64,000 nucleotides of DNA. Source: Reyranella aquatilis. GTDB taxonomy: Bacteria > Pseudomonadota > Alphaproteobacteria > Reyranellales > Reyranellaceae. The first letter of the stretch is position 1. Each line of letters starts with the position of its first letter. The notes under the pieces are model-generated. The model saw nothing but the letters and a program-made list of their open reading frames with translations. It did no database searches and was not told where the DNA came from. The position numbers and the translations under genes are program-made. Of this stretch, positions 26,682 to 35,610 are shown piece after piece. The stretch lies in assembly GCF_020880995.1 (NCBI RefSeq), contig NZ_JAJISD010000001.1:372001-436000 (forward strand). The letters are read 5' to 3'.

Positions 26682-27701
26682 TCAGTTGCCGAACGTGTCG
26701 CGCCACTGCTCGATCACCTCCGGAATGCCCTTGTCGACTTCCGCGACGGTCGGCCGGATGATCTTGATCTCGCTGATCGGCTTGGCGCCCGGAGGCGACG
26801 GGACTTCGGGCCGAAGCGGTATGCCGAAATGCTTGGCGTTAATCTTCGAGGCCTCGATCGTATAGAGGTACTCCATGAAGAGTTTGGCGGCATTCGGATG
26901 CTTGGTGCCCTTCATGATCGCCGACGGCGAGATGATCAGCACCGAGCCGTCGCTTGGATAGGAGACCGCCAGCGGATTTCCGCGCGCCGCGCTGAAAAGC
27001 GTCGAGCCGTCGGCACCCGCCGCGACCTGCCGCTCGCCGGCGTTGAGCGCCGTCACCGTGTCGTTGATCGAGCGGCCGATCTGCGGCTTGTTCTTCTCGA
27101 GCTTGTCGAAGTACTGCCAGCCATAGAGCTTCTTCATCGAAAGGACCCAGGTACCGACATAGCCCGAGAAGCCCGGATGTCCGGTCGACACCTTGCCCTT
27201 CCACTTGATGTCGAGCAGGTCTTCCCACTTCTTCGGCGCGTCCTCGGCCTTCACCTTCGCGGTGTTGTACGTGAGCACGACCAGCCCCGCCGCGGTGGTG
27301 TGGAAGTAGCCATCGGGATCGAAGTTGCGGAACGCCTCCGAAATCTTGGGCGTATTCTCCGGGACATACTTGTCGAAGCGGCCTTCAGCCTTGAGCCTGG
27401 CATAGTGGCCGAGATCGGTCGACGAGAAGACGTCGCAGATCGTCTGGTTGTTCTTGATGTCCTGCAACAGCCGCTGATAGGCGACCTGCGCCGTCGTGCG
27501 CACGACGTTGACCTTGATGCCGTACATCTCGGTGAATCCGCGGCCAAGGTCCTCGGCGCCCTCCGACGTGTAGTGGGCGACATACCAGGTCAGTTCGCCT
27601 TCCTTCTTGGCTGCCTCGGTCAGGGCGTTCAGGTCAGCGCGCGCCGCTAGCGGCGAGAACGCCAGTGCCAGGGCCAAAGCCAGGCTTCCCAACCTCATCA
27701 T
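26682..27701 (-). CDS. Extracellular solute-binding protein, Fe3+-type ABC importer
   Basis: A 339-residue periplasmic binding protein with a signal peptide ending ARA-D. The start LNALTEAAKKEGELTWYVAHYTSEG and later LADIKWKGK-like segment (DLLDIKWKGKVSTGHPGFSG) match the SBP_bac_6/FbpA group. First gene of a seven-gene leftward unit. The downstream CoA-transferase, hydratase and oxygenase suggest that an organic carboxylate rather than iron is imported; this is inference. Confidence 0.9.
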   Translation of the reverse strand: MMRLGSLALALALAFSPLAARADLNALTEAAKKEGELTWYVAHYTSEGAEDLGRGFTEMYGIKVNVVRTTAQVAYQRLLQDIKNNQTICDVFSSTDLGHYARLKAEGRFDKYVPENTPKISEAFRNFDPDGYFHTTAAGLVVLTYNTAKVKAEDAPKKWEDLLDIKWKGKVSTGHPGFSGYVGTWVLSMKKLYGWQYFDKLEKNKPQIGRSINDTVTALNAGERQVAAGADGSTLFSAARGNPLAVSYPSDGSVLIISPSAIMKGTKHPNAAKLFMEYLYTIEASKINAKHFGIPLRPEVPSPPGAKPISEIKIIRPTVAEVDKGIPEVIEQWRDTFGN

Positions 27702-27802
27702 GAATCCTCCCGGTTCGTTGATATGTTTGTTTATTGCTTATGGAAACCGATACGATCACACGATAGGCGACATCACAAGCGCGGGAGGCCGAGAGGACGC
27801 GC

Positions 27803-28408
27803 ATGACGGAAAGCGAACGTTCCAAGGGCTGGGCCGCATACTACCAACAGCTCCGCGACCGCCCTCCCCGCAAGACATTGACTACGGCGCTCGATGCGTT
27901 CGGCGACGCACCTGCTGACGCCCTCGTCATCGATCTCGGCTGCGGCGATGGCCGCGACGTCATAGAGGAACTGCGCCGCGGCTGGCGTGTCGTTGCCGTC
28001 GATGCCGAACCCGAGGCCCTGAAGCAGTTGCAGGCCCGTCCGCTGCCCGATGGTTGCGATGTCACGCCGGTGCTGGCGCGCCTCGAGGAGGTGCCCATCC
28101 CGCTCGGCGTACATCTCGTCAATTCGAGCTTCGCCATGCCCCTCTGCGAACCCCAGGCCTTCCATCGGGCGTGGGAGCGCATCCGCGAAGCCCTGCCGGC
28201 CGGCGGTCGTTTCTCCGGCCAGTGGTACGGCCCGCGCGACAGTTGGTCCGATCGCCCCGGCATGACGTTCCTCTCGCGCGACGAGGCCCTGGCGCTCCTC
28301 GAGGGATTCGACCTGGAGATGTTCGACGAGGAGGAAGCCGACGGCGTCACGCCGCGCGGCAATGCCAAGCACTGGCACATCTTCCATATCGTCGCGAGGA
28401 AACGCTAG
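27803..28408 (+). CDS. Class I SAM-dependent methyltransferase
   Basis: A 201-residue soluble methyltransferase. Motif I is VIDLGCGDGRDVIEEL (about residues 35-50), the acidic ribose-binding residue follows in AVDAEPEAL, and SNSF.MPLCEP-like NSSFAMPL marks motif IV. It resembles TehB/UbiE-type small-molecule methyltransferases; the substrate is unknown. It diverges from the binding-protein gene across an AT-rich 100-bp gap that holds both promoters. Confidence 0.85.
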   Translation: MTESERSKGWAAYYQQLRDRPPRKTLTTALDAFGDAPADALVIDLGCGDGRDVIEELRRGWRVVAVDAEPEALKQLQARPLPDGCDVTPVLARLEEVPIPLGVHLVNSSFAMPLCEPQAFHRAWERIREALPAGGRFSGQWYGPRDSWSDRPGMTFLSRDEALALLEGFDLEMFDEEEADGVTPRGNAKHWHIFHIVARKR

Positions 28409-28468
28409 GCGGCAGGCCCGGACCGTGCGAGGCTCCTCTTCCCATCAACATCGAAAGGAGGTGATCCT

Positions 28469-28552
28469 GTGAACTACCCCATCACGACGCCGGCGATCTC
28501 TGCAGTTGCCGCCACCAGGATCGTTCCTGCCTTGGCTTGCTGCTGCGACTGA
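28469..28552 (+). CDS. Small leader-like ORF (27 residues) with a near-perfect Shine-Dalgarno
   Basis: A GTG-initiated 27-codon ORF, 28469-28552, encoding MNYPITTPAISAVAATRIVP then ALACCCD. The sequence GAAAGGAGGTGATCC (28453-28467) is complementary to the alphaproteobacterial 16S 3' end over 15 bases, with a 7-base gap from GGAGG to GTG, so strong translation is expected. Three consecutive Cys codons precede the Asp and stop. A hairpin terminator begins 20 bases after the stop, and the PrpD gene start follows 95 bases later. It looks like a leader peptide or small secreted/RiPP-like peptide; none is established. Confidence 0.6.
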   Translation: MNYPITTPAISAVAATRIVPALACCCD

Positions 28553-28571
28553 CGGATCGACGATAGTCGGC

Positions 28572-28597
28572 ACAAAGCCGCCTCCGGGCGGCTTTGT
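28572..28597 (+). terminator. Intrinsic terminator/attenuator-like hairpin
   Basis: An exact 11-bp stem ACAAAGCCGCC / GGCGGCTTTGT with a TCCG loop, followed by a T-rich TGTGTCT. It lies between the 27-codon ORF and the PrpD gene. It may end a short transcript of the small ORF or attenuate the downstream operon. Confidence 0.75.
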
Positions 28598-28691
28598 TGT
28601 GTCTGGGCCATATCGATGCGCGAAAGCCCGAACGGTGGACAAGACCGAGGCTGCTGGCCGACACTTGCGGCCTCAAATTCGGGAGGAAAAC

Positions 28692-30044
28692 ATGGCTGCC
28701 GTCGTTCCGGTCACGGCCGAAATCGCCAAGCGCGCCGCCGCCCTCGTCTGGCGTGACCTGCCGGTCGATCTCGTCGAGCGCACCCGGCAGTGCCTGCTGG
28801 ACTGGTTCGCCGTCACGATCGCGGGTGCGCAGGAAGACCTCACCGGCATCCTGGTCGCCGAGGCGCTGGAGGACGGGGCGAAAGGCCCCGCGACGCTGGT
28901 CGGGCGGGCCGAGACCGTGCTGCCCTCGGCTGCGGCGCTGATCAACGGTGCGGCCAGCCACGCCCTCGACTACGACGACGTGAACTTCTCGATGGGCGGC
29001 CATCCGACGGTCACGGTGGTCCCTGCCCTGCTGGCCCTCGGCGAGCAGATGAAGGCTTCGGGCCGCCTGTTCATCGAGAGCTTCGTCGCCGGCTACGAGA
29101 CCTCGGGCCGCGTCGGCCGGCTCGTGGCCCCCGGCCACTACCTGAAGGGCTTCCACGTTACCGGCACAGTCGGCTCTTTTTCGGCGACCGCCGCTGCCGG
29201 GCGCATGATGGGCCTGGACGATCGCCAACTCGCGGTGGCCTTCGGAATCGCAGCGACCCAGGCAGCCGGCCTCAAGTCGAACTTCGGCACCATGTGCAAG
29301 CCGCTGCACGCCGGCACAGCCTCGGAGCACGGCCTCCGCGCGGCGCGCCTTGCGGCAAAGGGCTTCACGGCACGTGGCGATTCGCTTGAGTGCGACCAGG
29401 GCTTCGCCTCCTCGCAGAGCGATCACCTGAATGCCGAGGCAGCGCTCGGCGAGCCGCCGTCGGGCTGGCACCTGCGCAACAATCTCTTCAAGTACCACGC
29501 CGCCTGCTACCTGACGCACGCACCCATCGAGTGCGCCAAGGAGATCCGGCTGAAGAACAACTTCCCGCCAGAGCGGGTGCAGAAGATTTTGCTGCGGATC
29601 GACTCCGGCGCCGACAAAGTCTGCAACATACCTCACCCGACGACGGGCCTGGAGGCGAAATTCTCGTTGCGCCAGACCGTGGCGATGGCGCTGACGGGCG
29701 TCGATACCGCCAACCTCGATTCCTACAACGAGGCCGTGACGCAGGAGCCACGCATCAAGGAACTGCGCGACAAGATGGCGATAGACTTCCAGCCCCACTG
29801 GGCGCACTCGCTGGCCGAGATGGCCATCCAGCTCGACGACGGCACCACCATCGAAGTCAGGCACGACTCCGGCATTCCGTGGGCGGACCTGGAGAAGCAG
29901 CGCCAGGCGATCGAGACCAAGTTCGACAGCCTGGTGACGCCGTTGCTGGGCGCCGCCGGCGCCCGCCGTCTGCACGACGCGATCGAGCGCATCGACGAAC
30001 TCACCGACGTGGGCGATCTCGTCCGCGCATCGGCGAAGAACTAA
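28692..30044 (+). CDS. MmgE/PrpD family protein
   Basis: A 450-residue member of the PrpD/MmgE family (2-methylcitrate dehydratase / cis-aconitate decarboxylase fold). Present are RTRQCLLDWFAVTIAG, INGAASHALDYDDVN, HPTVTVVPALLALGE, FHVTGTVGSFSATAAAG, and FGTMCKPLHAGTASEHGLRAARLA. The start ATG 28692 follows GGGAGG. It heads a rightward operon with two MaoC-like proteins, an acyl-CoA dehydrogenase, a CoA transferase and a lyase; in Pseudomonas aeruginosa a PrpD homologue lies in the itaconate-degradation cluster. Its substrate is not known. Confidence 0.92.
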   Translation: MAAVVPVTAEIAKRAAALVWRDLPVDLVERTRQCLLDWFAVTIAGAQEDLTGILVAEALEDGAKGPATLVGRAETVLPSAAALINGAASHALDYDDVNFSMGGHPTVTVVPALLALGEQMKASGRLFIESFVAGYETSGRVGRLVAPGHYLKGFHVTGTVGSFSATAAAGRMMGLDDRQLAVAFGIAATQAAGLKSNFGTMCKPLHAGTASEHGLRAARLAAKGFTARGDSLECDQGFASSQSDHLNAEAALGEPPSGWHLRNNLFKYHAACYLTHAPIECAKEIRLKNNFPPERVQKILLRIDSGADKVCNIPHPTTGLEAKFSLRQTVAMALTGVDTANLDSYNEAVTQEPRIKELRDKMAIDFQPHWAHSLAEMAIQLDDGTTIEVRHDSGIPWADLEKQRQAIETKFDSLVTPLLGAAGARRLHDAIERIDELTDVGDLVRASAKN

Positions 30045-30093
30045 TCGTATTCCTCTCCCCCGCGTGGGAGAGAGGCGCAGGACAGGAGTAAGG

Positions 30094-30582
30094 ATGACAG
30101 AGGATTTCAGGGCCCGCGCCCGGCTGGTGCCCAAGGGCAACCGCTATGAGGATTTCGAGGTCGGCCGCGTGTTTCGGCACCATTGGGGCCGTACGATCAC
30201 CGAGTCGGAGAGCACGCTCTTCTCGACGCTGACGCTGCACTTCAATCCGCACTACTACAACGCTGCCTATGCCCAGGCGCACGGCCATCCTGGCGTCGTT
30301 GCCAATCCCCTGCTCGTCTTCACGACGGTGTTCGGCCTCACGGTCGAGGACCTGAGCGAAGGCGGAGGCCCGTTCCTCGGCGTCAACGAACTCACCTACC
30401 ACCAGCCCGTCTATCCCAGCGATTCGCTGCGGGCGGAATCGGTCGTGCTCGACCGGCGGACCTCGGACTCCCACAAGGGCTTCGGCATCGTCAGCTGGCA
30501 TAGCAAGGGCTTCAACCAGCGCGAAGAACTCGTCATCGACTTCAAGCGTACCAACCTCGTCCGCCTCAGGAATCCCCAGTAA
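30094..30582 (+). CDS. MaoC-like (hot-dog fold) dehydratase, first copy
   Basis: A 162-residue single hot-dog domain protein. The opening GNRYEDFEVGRVFRHHWGRTITESES is typical of MaoC-type hydratases, with the hydratase Asp/His area in FNPHYYNAAYAQAHGHPGVVANP and the later SDSLRAESVVL. The start ATG 30094 uses GGAG..AGG upstream. It is 49 bp after PrpD and its stop shares bases with the acyl-CoA dehydrogenase start. A role in hydrating an enoyl-CoA intermediate is inferred. Confidence 0.87.
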   Translation: MTEDFRARARLVPKGNRYEDFEVGRVFRHHWGRTITESESTLFSTLTLHFNPHYYNAAYAQAHGHPGVVANPLLVFTTVFGLTVEDLSEGGGPFLGVNELTYHQPVYPSDSLRAESVVLDRRTSDSHKGFGIVSWHSKGFNQREELVIDFKRTNLVRLRNPQ

Positions 30583-31742
30583 TGCCTTTCCTTACCGAAG
30601 AACGCCGCATGATCCAGGAGCAGGCGCGCGAGTTCACGCTGAACGAAGTGCTGCCGGTCGCCAACAGGCTCGACCCCGAGAAGGGCGACATCCCGATGGA
30701 CCTGCGCGAGAAGATGGCCGAGCTCGGCTATTTCGGCATCCTGATCCCGGAGCAGTACGGCGGCCTGGGTCTCGGCTGCTCGGAGTACTGCCTGGTGACC
30801 GAGGAACTCTCGCGCGGCTGGATGAGCGTCGCCTCCATCATCGCCCGCGGCAACCTGCTCATCGGCTCGCACGAGATGAGCGAGGAGCAGCGCAAGCGCT
30901 ATCTGCCGCGCATGGCCAAGGGCGAGTTCCTGGGTGCCTTCTCGATGTCCGAGCCGAACGCCGGCTCCGACATCTCCAACATCTCGTGCCGCGCCAAGAA
31001 GGACGGCGACAGCTACCTGATCAGCGGCAACAAGTATTGGTGCACGTTCGCCGACGGCGCCGACTTCATGATCATCATCGCACGCACGTCCGATGCGCCT
31101 CCGGGTAAGCGCCATCTCGGCCTGTCGATGTTCTTCGTCGAGAAGAAGCGCGGCGAGCTGCCCAAGGGCGTGAGCGGCGCGCCGATACCCAAGATCGGCT
31201 ATTTCGGCTGGAAGACCTGGGAACTGGCGTTCGACAATTTCCGTGTCGATGCTGCGGACATGATCGGCAAGGAAGGCCATGCCTTCTATTACGCCACTTC
31301 GGGCCTCGAAACCGCGCGCGCCCATACGGCGGCCCGCGCCATCGGCCTCGCCCAGGGCGCCCTGGACGATTCGATCCAGTACGCCAACGACCGCAAGCAG
31401 TTCGGTCACTCCATCTCGGACTTCCAGGCCATCCGCTTCAAGATCGCCGACATGGCGACGCAGATCGAGGCGGCGCGCCAGCTCATGTACTTCGTCTGCG
31501 AGCAGATCGACACCGGCCAGCGCTGCGACAAGGAAGCGTCGATGGTGAAGCTCTTCGCCTCCGAGATGGCCGAGCGGGTCACCAGCGAGGGTATCCAAAT
31601 CCACGGCGGCGCGGGCTACACGACCTTGCATGCCGTCGAGCGGCACTGGCGCGACGCGCGTCTCACCAAGATCTTCGAGGGCACCTCGGAAATCCAGAAG
31701 CGCATCATTTCCGACCGACTGCTCGGCCGGGGGAAGAACTGA
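30582..31742 (+). CDS. Acyl-CoA dehydrogenase
   Basis: A 386-residue FAD-dependent acyl-CoA dehydrogenase. Signature blocks are FSMSEPNAGSDISN, GNKYWCTFADGADF, RKQFGHSISDFQAIRFKIADM, and IHGGAGYTTLHAVERHWRDA with the catalytic-region FEGTSEIQK. The ATG overlaps the previous stop by one base. The cluster context suggests it oxidises an intermediate such as a methylsuccinyl-type CoA ester, an inference. Confidence 0.94.
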   Translation: MPFLTEERRMIQEQAREFTLNEVLPVANRLDPEKGDIPMDLREKMAELGYFGILIPEQYGGLGLGCSEYCLVTEELSRGWMSVASIIARGNLLIGSHEMSEEQRKRYLPRMAKGEFLGAFSMSEPNAGSDISNISCRAKKDGDSYLISGNKYWCTFADGADFMIIIARTSDAPPGKRHLGLSMFFVEKKRGELPKGVSGAPIPKIGYFGWKTWELAFDNFRVDAADMIGKEGHAFYYATSGLETARAHTAARAIGLAQGALDDSIQYANDRKQFGHSISDFQAIRFKIADMATQIEAARQLMYFVCEQIDTGQRCDKEASMVKLFASEMAERVTSEGIQIHGGAGYTTLHAVERHWRDARLTKIFEGTSEIQKRIISDRLLGRGKN

Positions 31743-32221
31743 TGAAAGTCTCCGCACTCACCGGCAAGAACAACTACTTCGAGGACTTCACGGTCGGCGA
31801 CGTGATGAAGCACGCGCGCGGCAAGACCGTGGAGCCGATGGAGCAGGTCTGGATCACCAACGTGACCATGAACACGGCCGAGGCTCACTTCAACGAGCAT
31901 CTGACCCAGTCGACGCCCTACGGACAGCGGCTGGGCTTCGGCGGCGTCACGATCTCCATGTGCATCGGCCTTGCCGCCGAGGACACCGCGGAGAATGCGC
32001 TGATGGAACTCGGGATGGACAAGATCCGGCTGAAAGGCCCGCTCCATCACGGCGACACGCTCTACTGCTACACCGAGGTACTGGAGAAGAAAGACGCCAA
32101 TCAGGAAGACGCCGGGATCGTGCGTTTCAGGCACTACGGCGTGAACCAGGACGACAAGAACATCTTCGAGGGCGAGCGCACGGTCCTGATCAAGCGCCGC
32201 AGTCACTGGGGAGACAAGTGA
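31742..32221 (+). CDS. MaoC-like (hot-dog fold) dehydratase, second copy
   Basis: A 159-residue hot-dog domain hydratase with NNYFEDFTVGDVMKHARGKTVEPMEQ and NTAEAHFNEHLTQSTPYGQRLGFGG, where FNEHL and GQRL are typical of MaoC active-site regions. It begins at the last base of the acyl-CoA dehydrogenase stop and is followed by a CoA-transferase starting inside its stop (GTGA). Two single-domain MaoC proteins in one operon could form a heteromeric hydratase. Confidence 0.88.
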   Translation: MKVSALTGKNNYFEDFTVGDVMKHARGKTVEPMEQVWITNVTMNTAEAHFNEHLTQSTPYGQRLGFGGVTISMCIGLAAEDTAENALMELGMDKIRLKGPLHHGDTLYCYTEVLEKKDANQEDAGIVRFRHYGVNQDDKNIFEGERTVLIKRRSHWGDK

Positions 32222-33444
32222 GCGACGCTGCCGTCCTGGGCGCGCTCGATGGGGTGAGGATCGTCGACCTCACGCAGATGCTGGCCGGCCCCTACTGCAC
32301 CATGCTGCTGGCCGACCAGGGCGCGGAGGTGATCAAGGTCGAGCCGCTTGACGGCGATCACACGCGCATCATCGGGCCCTATCACGCCGACGACAAGCTC
32401 AAGGCGTTCGGCGGTTACTTTGCCTCGGTGAACCGCAACAAGAAGTCGATCGGCATCGACCTGAAGACGGCGGCAGGCCGTGAGCTGGTCCTGAAGCTCT
32501 GCGACAATGCCGATGCGGTGGTCGAGAACTATCGCGGCGGCGTCATGGACCGCCTCGGCCTCAGCTATGAGACGCTGCACGCCCGCAATCCGAAGCTGGT
32601 CTACGCCACGATCCGCGGCTTCGGCGACGTCCGCACCGGCAGGAGCCCCTACGCAGACTTCCCGGCGTACGACGTCATCAGTCAGGCGATGGGCGGCATC
32701 ATGGCCATCACCGGCCCCGACAAGGACACGCCGATGAAGGTCGGCCCCGGTGTCGGCGACATCGTGCCAGCGATCACCTGCGCGTTCGGCATCGTCTCGG
32801 CGATCTTCCGGGCTCACAAGACCGGCAAGGGACAGTTCGTGGACGTGGGCATGGTCGATGCGATCCTCGCCGTCTGCGAGCGCATCATGCACCAGCATTC
32901 CTATGCCCACGCGCTGCCGCATCCCGAGGGCAACCACCATCCCCTGCTCTGCCCGTTCGGCATGTTCCCCGCGAAAGACGGCTTCGTGACGATCGCGGCG
33001 CATGCAGACGCACACTTTCCGATCCTGTGCCGTCTGATCGACAAACCCGAATTCGCGACCGATCCGCGGTTCATCACAGTCCAGGACCGGCGTGCCAACC
33101 AGGACGTCCTGATCGCGACCGTCTCCGACTTCACGGGCCAGCGCACCAAGCAGGAGCTGCTTAAGCATTTCGGGGGCAAGGTGCCCTTCTCGCCCGTCTA
33201 CAACGTGCGCGACATCGTGGCCGATCCCCACTTCAAGGTCCGCGAAATGCTGCCCTGGGTGCCCCACCCCGGCCTCGACCACGAGGTCCAGATCGCCGGC
33301 GTGGCGGTCAAGATGACCGAGACACCGGGCAGCGTGCGCCATCGCGCCCCCTTGCTCGGGGAGCACACTGACCAGTATTTGCAGAGCATCGGCTGCAGCG
33401 AGGCGGACATCGCCCGCCTGCGCGACGACAAGATCGTGATTTGA
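32218..33444 (+). CDS. CaiB/BaiF (family III) CoA transferase
   Basis: A 408-residue family III CoA transferase with RIVDLTQMLAGPYCTMLLADQGAEVIKVEP, VNRNKKSIGIDLKT, VVENYRGGVMDRLG and the catalytic Asp region VDVGMVDAIL (Asp214). Start GTG 32218 overlaps the upstream stop. It is placed like the itaconyl-CoA transferase of Pseudomonas, before a CitE-type lyase; activation of a C5 dicarboxylate to its CoA ester is inferred. Confidence 0.92.
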   Translation: MSDAAVLGALDGVRIVDLTQMLAGPYCTMLLADQGAEVIKVEPLDGDHTRIIGPYHADDKLKAFGGYFASVNRNKKSIGIDLKTAAGRELVLKLCDNADAVVENYRGGVMDRLGLSYETLHARNPKLVYATIRGFGDVRTGRSPYADFPAYDVISQAMGGIMAITGPDKDTPMKVGPGVGDIVPAITCAFGIVSAIFRAHKTGKGQFVDVGMVDAILAVCERIMHQHSYAHALPHPEGNHHPLLCPFGMFPAKDGFVTIAAHADAHFPILCRLIDKPEFATDPRFITVQDRRANQDVLIATVSDFTGQRTKQELLKHFGGKVPFSPVYNVRDIVADPHFKVREMLPWVPHPGLDHEVQIAGVAVKMTETPGSVRHRAPLLGEHTDQYLQSIGCSEADIARLRDDKIVI

Positions 33445-33454
33445 GGAGACAGAC

Positions 33455-34369
33455 ATGACCGACCGCCCCAAGCGCGCCCGCCGCGTCCAGCTTTCGACGC
33501 CCGGCTCGAGCGAAAAGATGATCCAGAAGGCGTCGGAGTCGAAGGCCGACCACGTCTTCCTCGACCTCGAGGACGCGGTTGCCCCCAGCCAGAAGCGCGA
33601 CGCCCGCAAGAAGATCATCGAGGGCCTGAAGTCGCTCAACTGGAAGGGCAAGACGCGCTGCGTGCGCATCAACGACCTGACCACCGAGTACGCCTATGAG
33701 GACATCATCGAGATCGTCGAGGGTGCCGGCGAGCATCTCGACACGATCATGATGACCAAGGTGCAGACCGCGGCCGACGTGCTGTTCGCCGACAAGCTGC
33801 TCCATCAGATTGAGAAGAAGCTGAAGATGAAGCGCCGGATCGGCCTCGAGGCGCTGATCGAAGAAGTCGAGGGCATGCAGAACGTCGACTCGATCGCCGC
33901 CTGCACCCCGCGCCTCGAATGCCTCGTCTTCGGAATGGGCGACTTCTCCGCCTCGATGGGCGTCACCAATCGGAACGTCGGCGAGACCGACGGCTACCCG
34001 GGCGACATCTGGCACTATGCCCGCTTCCGCCTGATCATGGCCTGCCGCGCGGCCGGCATCGATCCGGTCGACGGCCCGTTCGCCGACTTCAAGAACCCGG
34101 ATGCCTATCGCGAGGAATGCAAGCGCTCGATGATCCTGGGCTGCGTCGGTAAGTGGGCGATCCACCCGTCGCAGATCGACATCGCGCTCGACGTCTATTC
34201 GCCCAAGGCCGAGGACATCGCCCGCGCGCGCAAGCTCGAAAAGGCCTACGCCGAGGCGGAGGCTGCCGGCCAGGGCGCGATCAACGTCGACGGCATCATG
34301 GTCGACGTCGCCTCGATCCGCATCCTGCGCAACACGATCCTGAACAAGGCCGACCTCTACGGCCTCTAG
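33455..34369 (+). CDS. CitE-like CoA-ester lyase (malyl-CoA/citramalyl-CoA lyase family)
   Basis: A 304-residue HpcH/HpaI-fold lyase. It carries VFLDLEDAVAP, CVRINDL, IMMTKVQTAADV, GLEALIEEVEGMQNVDSI, FGMGDFSASMG, VDGPFADF and KWAIHPSQI, the pattern of L-malyl-CoA and (S)-citramalyl-CoA lyases with the Mg-binding Glu/Asp residues. The last enzyme of the operon, it would cleave the hydrated CoA ester to acetyl-CoA plus a keto acid. Which of the family substrates is used is unknown. Confidence 0.92.
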   Translation: MTDRPKRARRVQLSTPGSSEKMIQKASESKADHVFLDLEDAVAPSQKRDARKKIIEGLKSLNWKGKTRCVRINDLTTEYAYEDIIEIVEGAGEHLDTIMMTKVQTAADVLFADKLLHQIEKKLKMKRRIGLEALIEEVEGMQNVDSIAACTPRLECLVFGMGDFSASMGVTNRNVGETDGYPGDIWHYARFRLIMACRAAGIDPVDGPFADFKNPDAYREECKRSMILGCVGKWAIHPSQIDIALDVYSPKAEDIARARKLEKAYAEAEAAGQGAINVDGIMVDVASIRILRNTILNKADLYGL

Positions 34370-34370
34370 C

Positions 34371-35603
34371 ATGTCGCCGGGCGCGGTTCCCGAAACGGAG
34401 ACCCCGCGCCCGGGACTGCGGCAGGCGCTCGTGCCTGTCGTGGCAATGCTGGGCACGCAGGTCCTCGTCTCGCTGGCGGTGCTTTCACTCAGCGTGCTGA
34501 TGCCGGCGGTTGCCAAGGATCTCGGGATCGCGCCAAAGCTGGTCGGCGCCTTCACGGCCGTCACCTATGCCATCGCCTCGGGTGTCGCGCTGTGGAGCGC
34601 GGCGCCGATCTCGCGGCTGGGCGCCGTGCGGGTCTGCCAGTTCGCGATGCTGGCCGCGGCGGCCGGTCTCGCCCTCAATGCGACCGCTTTCGTCGCCGCC
34701 ACCATCCTTGCCGTGGCCTTCATCGGCTTCGCCCAGGGACCGATCAATCCGGCGTCGGCGCATATCCTGAGCCAGCGCGTGCCCCGCGCCTGGTTCAGTC
34801 TCGTCTTTTCCGTGAAGCAGACGGGCGTCCCGTTGGGCTTTGCCGCCGCCGGCGTGATCCTTCCGCTGCTACTTCCGGCGCTGGGTTGGCGTGGCGCCTC
34901 CCTCGCGGCAGCGGCGCTGATGGTGGTCGGAGCGGGTATCCTGGAACTGCTGCGCGCCCGGCTCGACGCGTCGGTCGCACCCTCCGGGCCCTCGCAGGGG
35001 ATCTGGTCGTCGATCGTGTACGTGATGCGGCATCCGGAAATGCGCGTGCTGGGCTGGTCCGCGCTGCTCTATGTGGTGGCGCAGCACACATTCACGTTCT
35101 TCCTCGTCACCTATCTCTATGAGCATTGTCGCCTCAGCATCGCCGAGGCCGGCTTCCTGCTCTTCCTCGCGCAGATCGGCGGCACCGTGCAGCGTCTCAT
35201 CCTGGGAGCGCTGGGCGACCGCTTCCCACGCATGATGCTCCTCGGTTGGACGGGCGTCGGGATCGCGCTCGGCGCGGTGGCCACGGGTCTGGTCTCGGCC
35301 AACACGCCCTATTGGTTGATCGGCCTGATCGTCTTCGCCTACGGCACCGTGGTCATCAGTTGGAACGGCGTATCGATCGCGGAGTTCGCGGCCCTCGCCC
35401 CGCCGGGACAGGTCGCGGCCGTGGCCGCGGTCCAGACCGCCCTTGCCTTTTCCGGCGCCGTCGTCGGCCCGCCTCTCTTCGGCCTGATCGCGGCCATCGC
35501 CGACTATCGCAGCGCCTTCTTCCTGGTCGCGGCCTGCGTCCTGTTCGCCGCGGTCTGGCAGATCCTTGTATCCGCCCGGTTGCGCCGGACTCGGTCGGCC
35601 TGA
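34371..35603 (+). CDS. MFS transporter
   Basis: A 410-residue major facilitator with about twelve hydrophobic segments; the cytoplasmic loop after TM2 and the conserved Pro/Gly of TM5 are recognisable (QTGVPLGFAAAGVILPLLLP). It starts one base after the lyase stop and probably is co-transcribed, so it may transport the substrate of the pathway. Confidence 0.9.
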   Translation: MSPGAVPETETPRPGLRQALVPVVAMLGTQVLVSLAVLSLSVLMPAVAKDLGIAPKLVGAFTAVTYAIASGVALWSAAPISRLGAVRVCQFAMLAAAAGLALNATAFVAATILAVAFIGFAQGPINPASAHILSQRVPRAWFSLVFSVKQTGVPLGFAAAGVILPLLLPALGWRGASLAAAALMVVGAGILELLRARLDASVAPSGPSQGIWSSIVYVMRHPEMRVLGWSALLYVVAQHTFTFFLVTYLYEHCRLSIAEAGFLLFLAQIGGTVQRLILGALGDRFPRMMLLGWTGVGIALGAVATGLVSANTPYWLIGLIVFAYGTVVISWNGVSIAEFAALAPPGQVAAVAAVQTALAFSGAVVGPPLFGLIAAIADYRSAFFLVAACVLFAAVWQILVSARLRRTRSA

Positions 35604-35610
35604 GCCCTTC

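Noticed and set aside
30045..30075. CCTCTCCC/GGGAGAG hairpin between PrpD and MaoC genes
   Set aside because: Short with imperfect pairing and no T-run; likely a common intergenic palindrome, not a terminator inside an operon.
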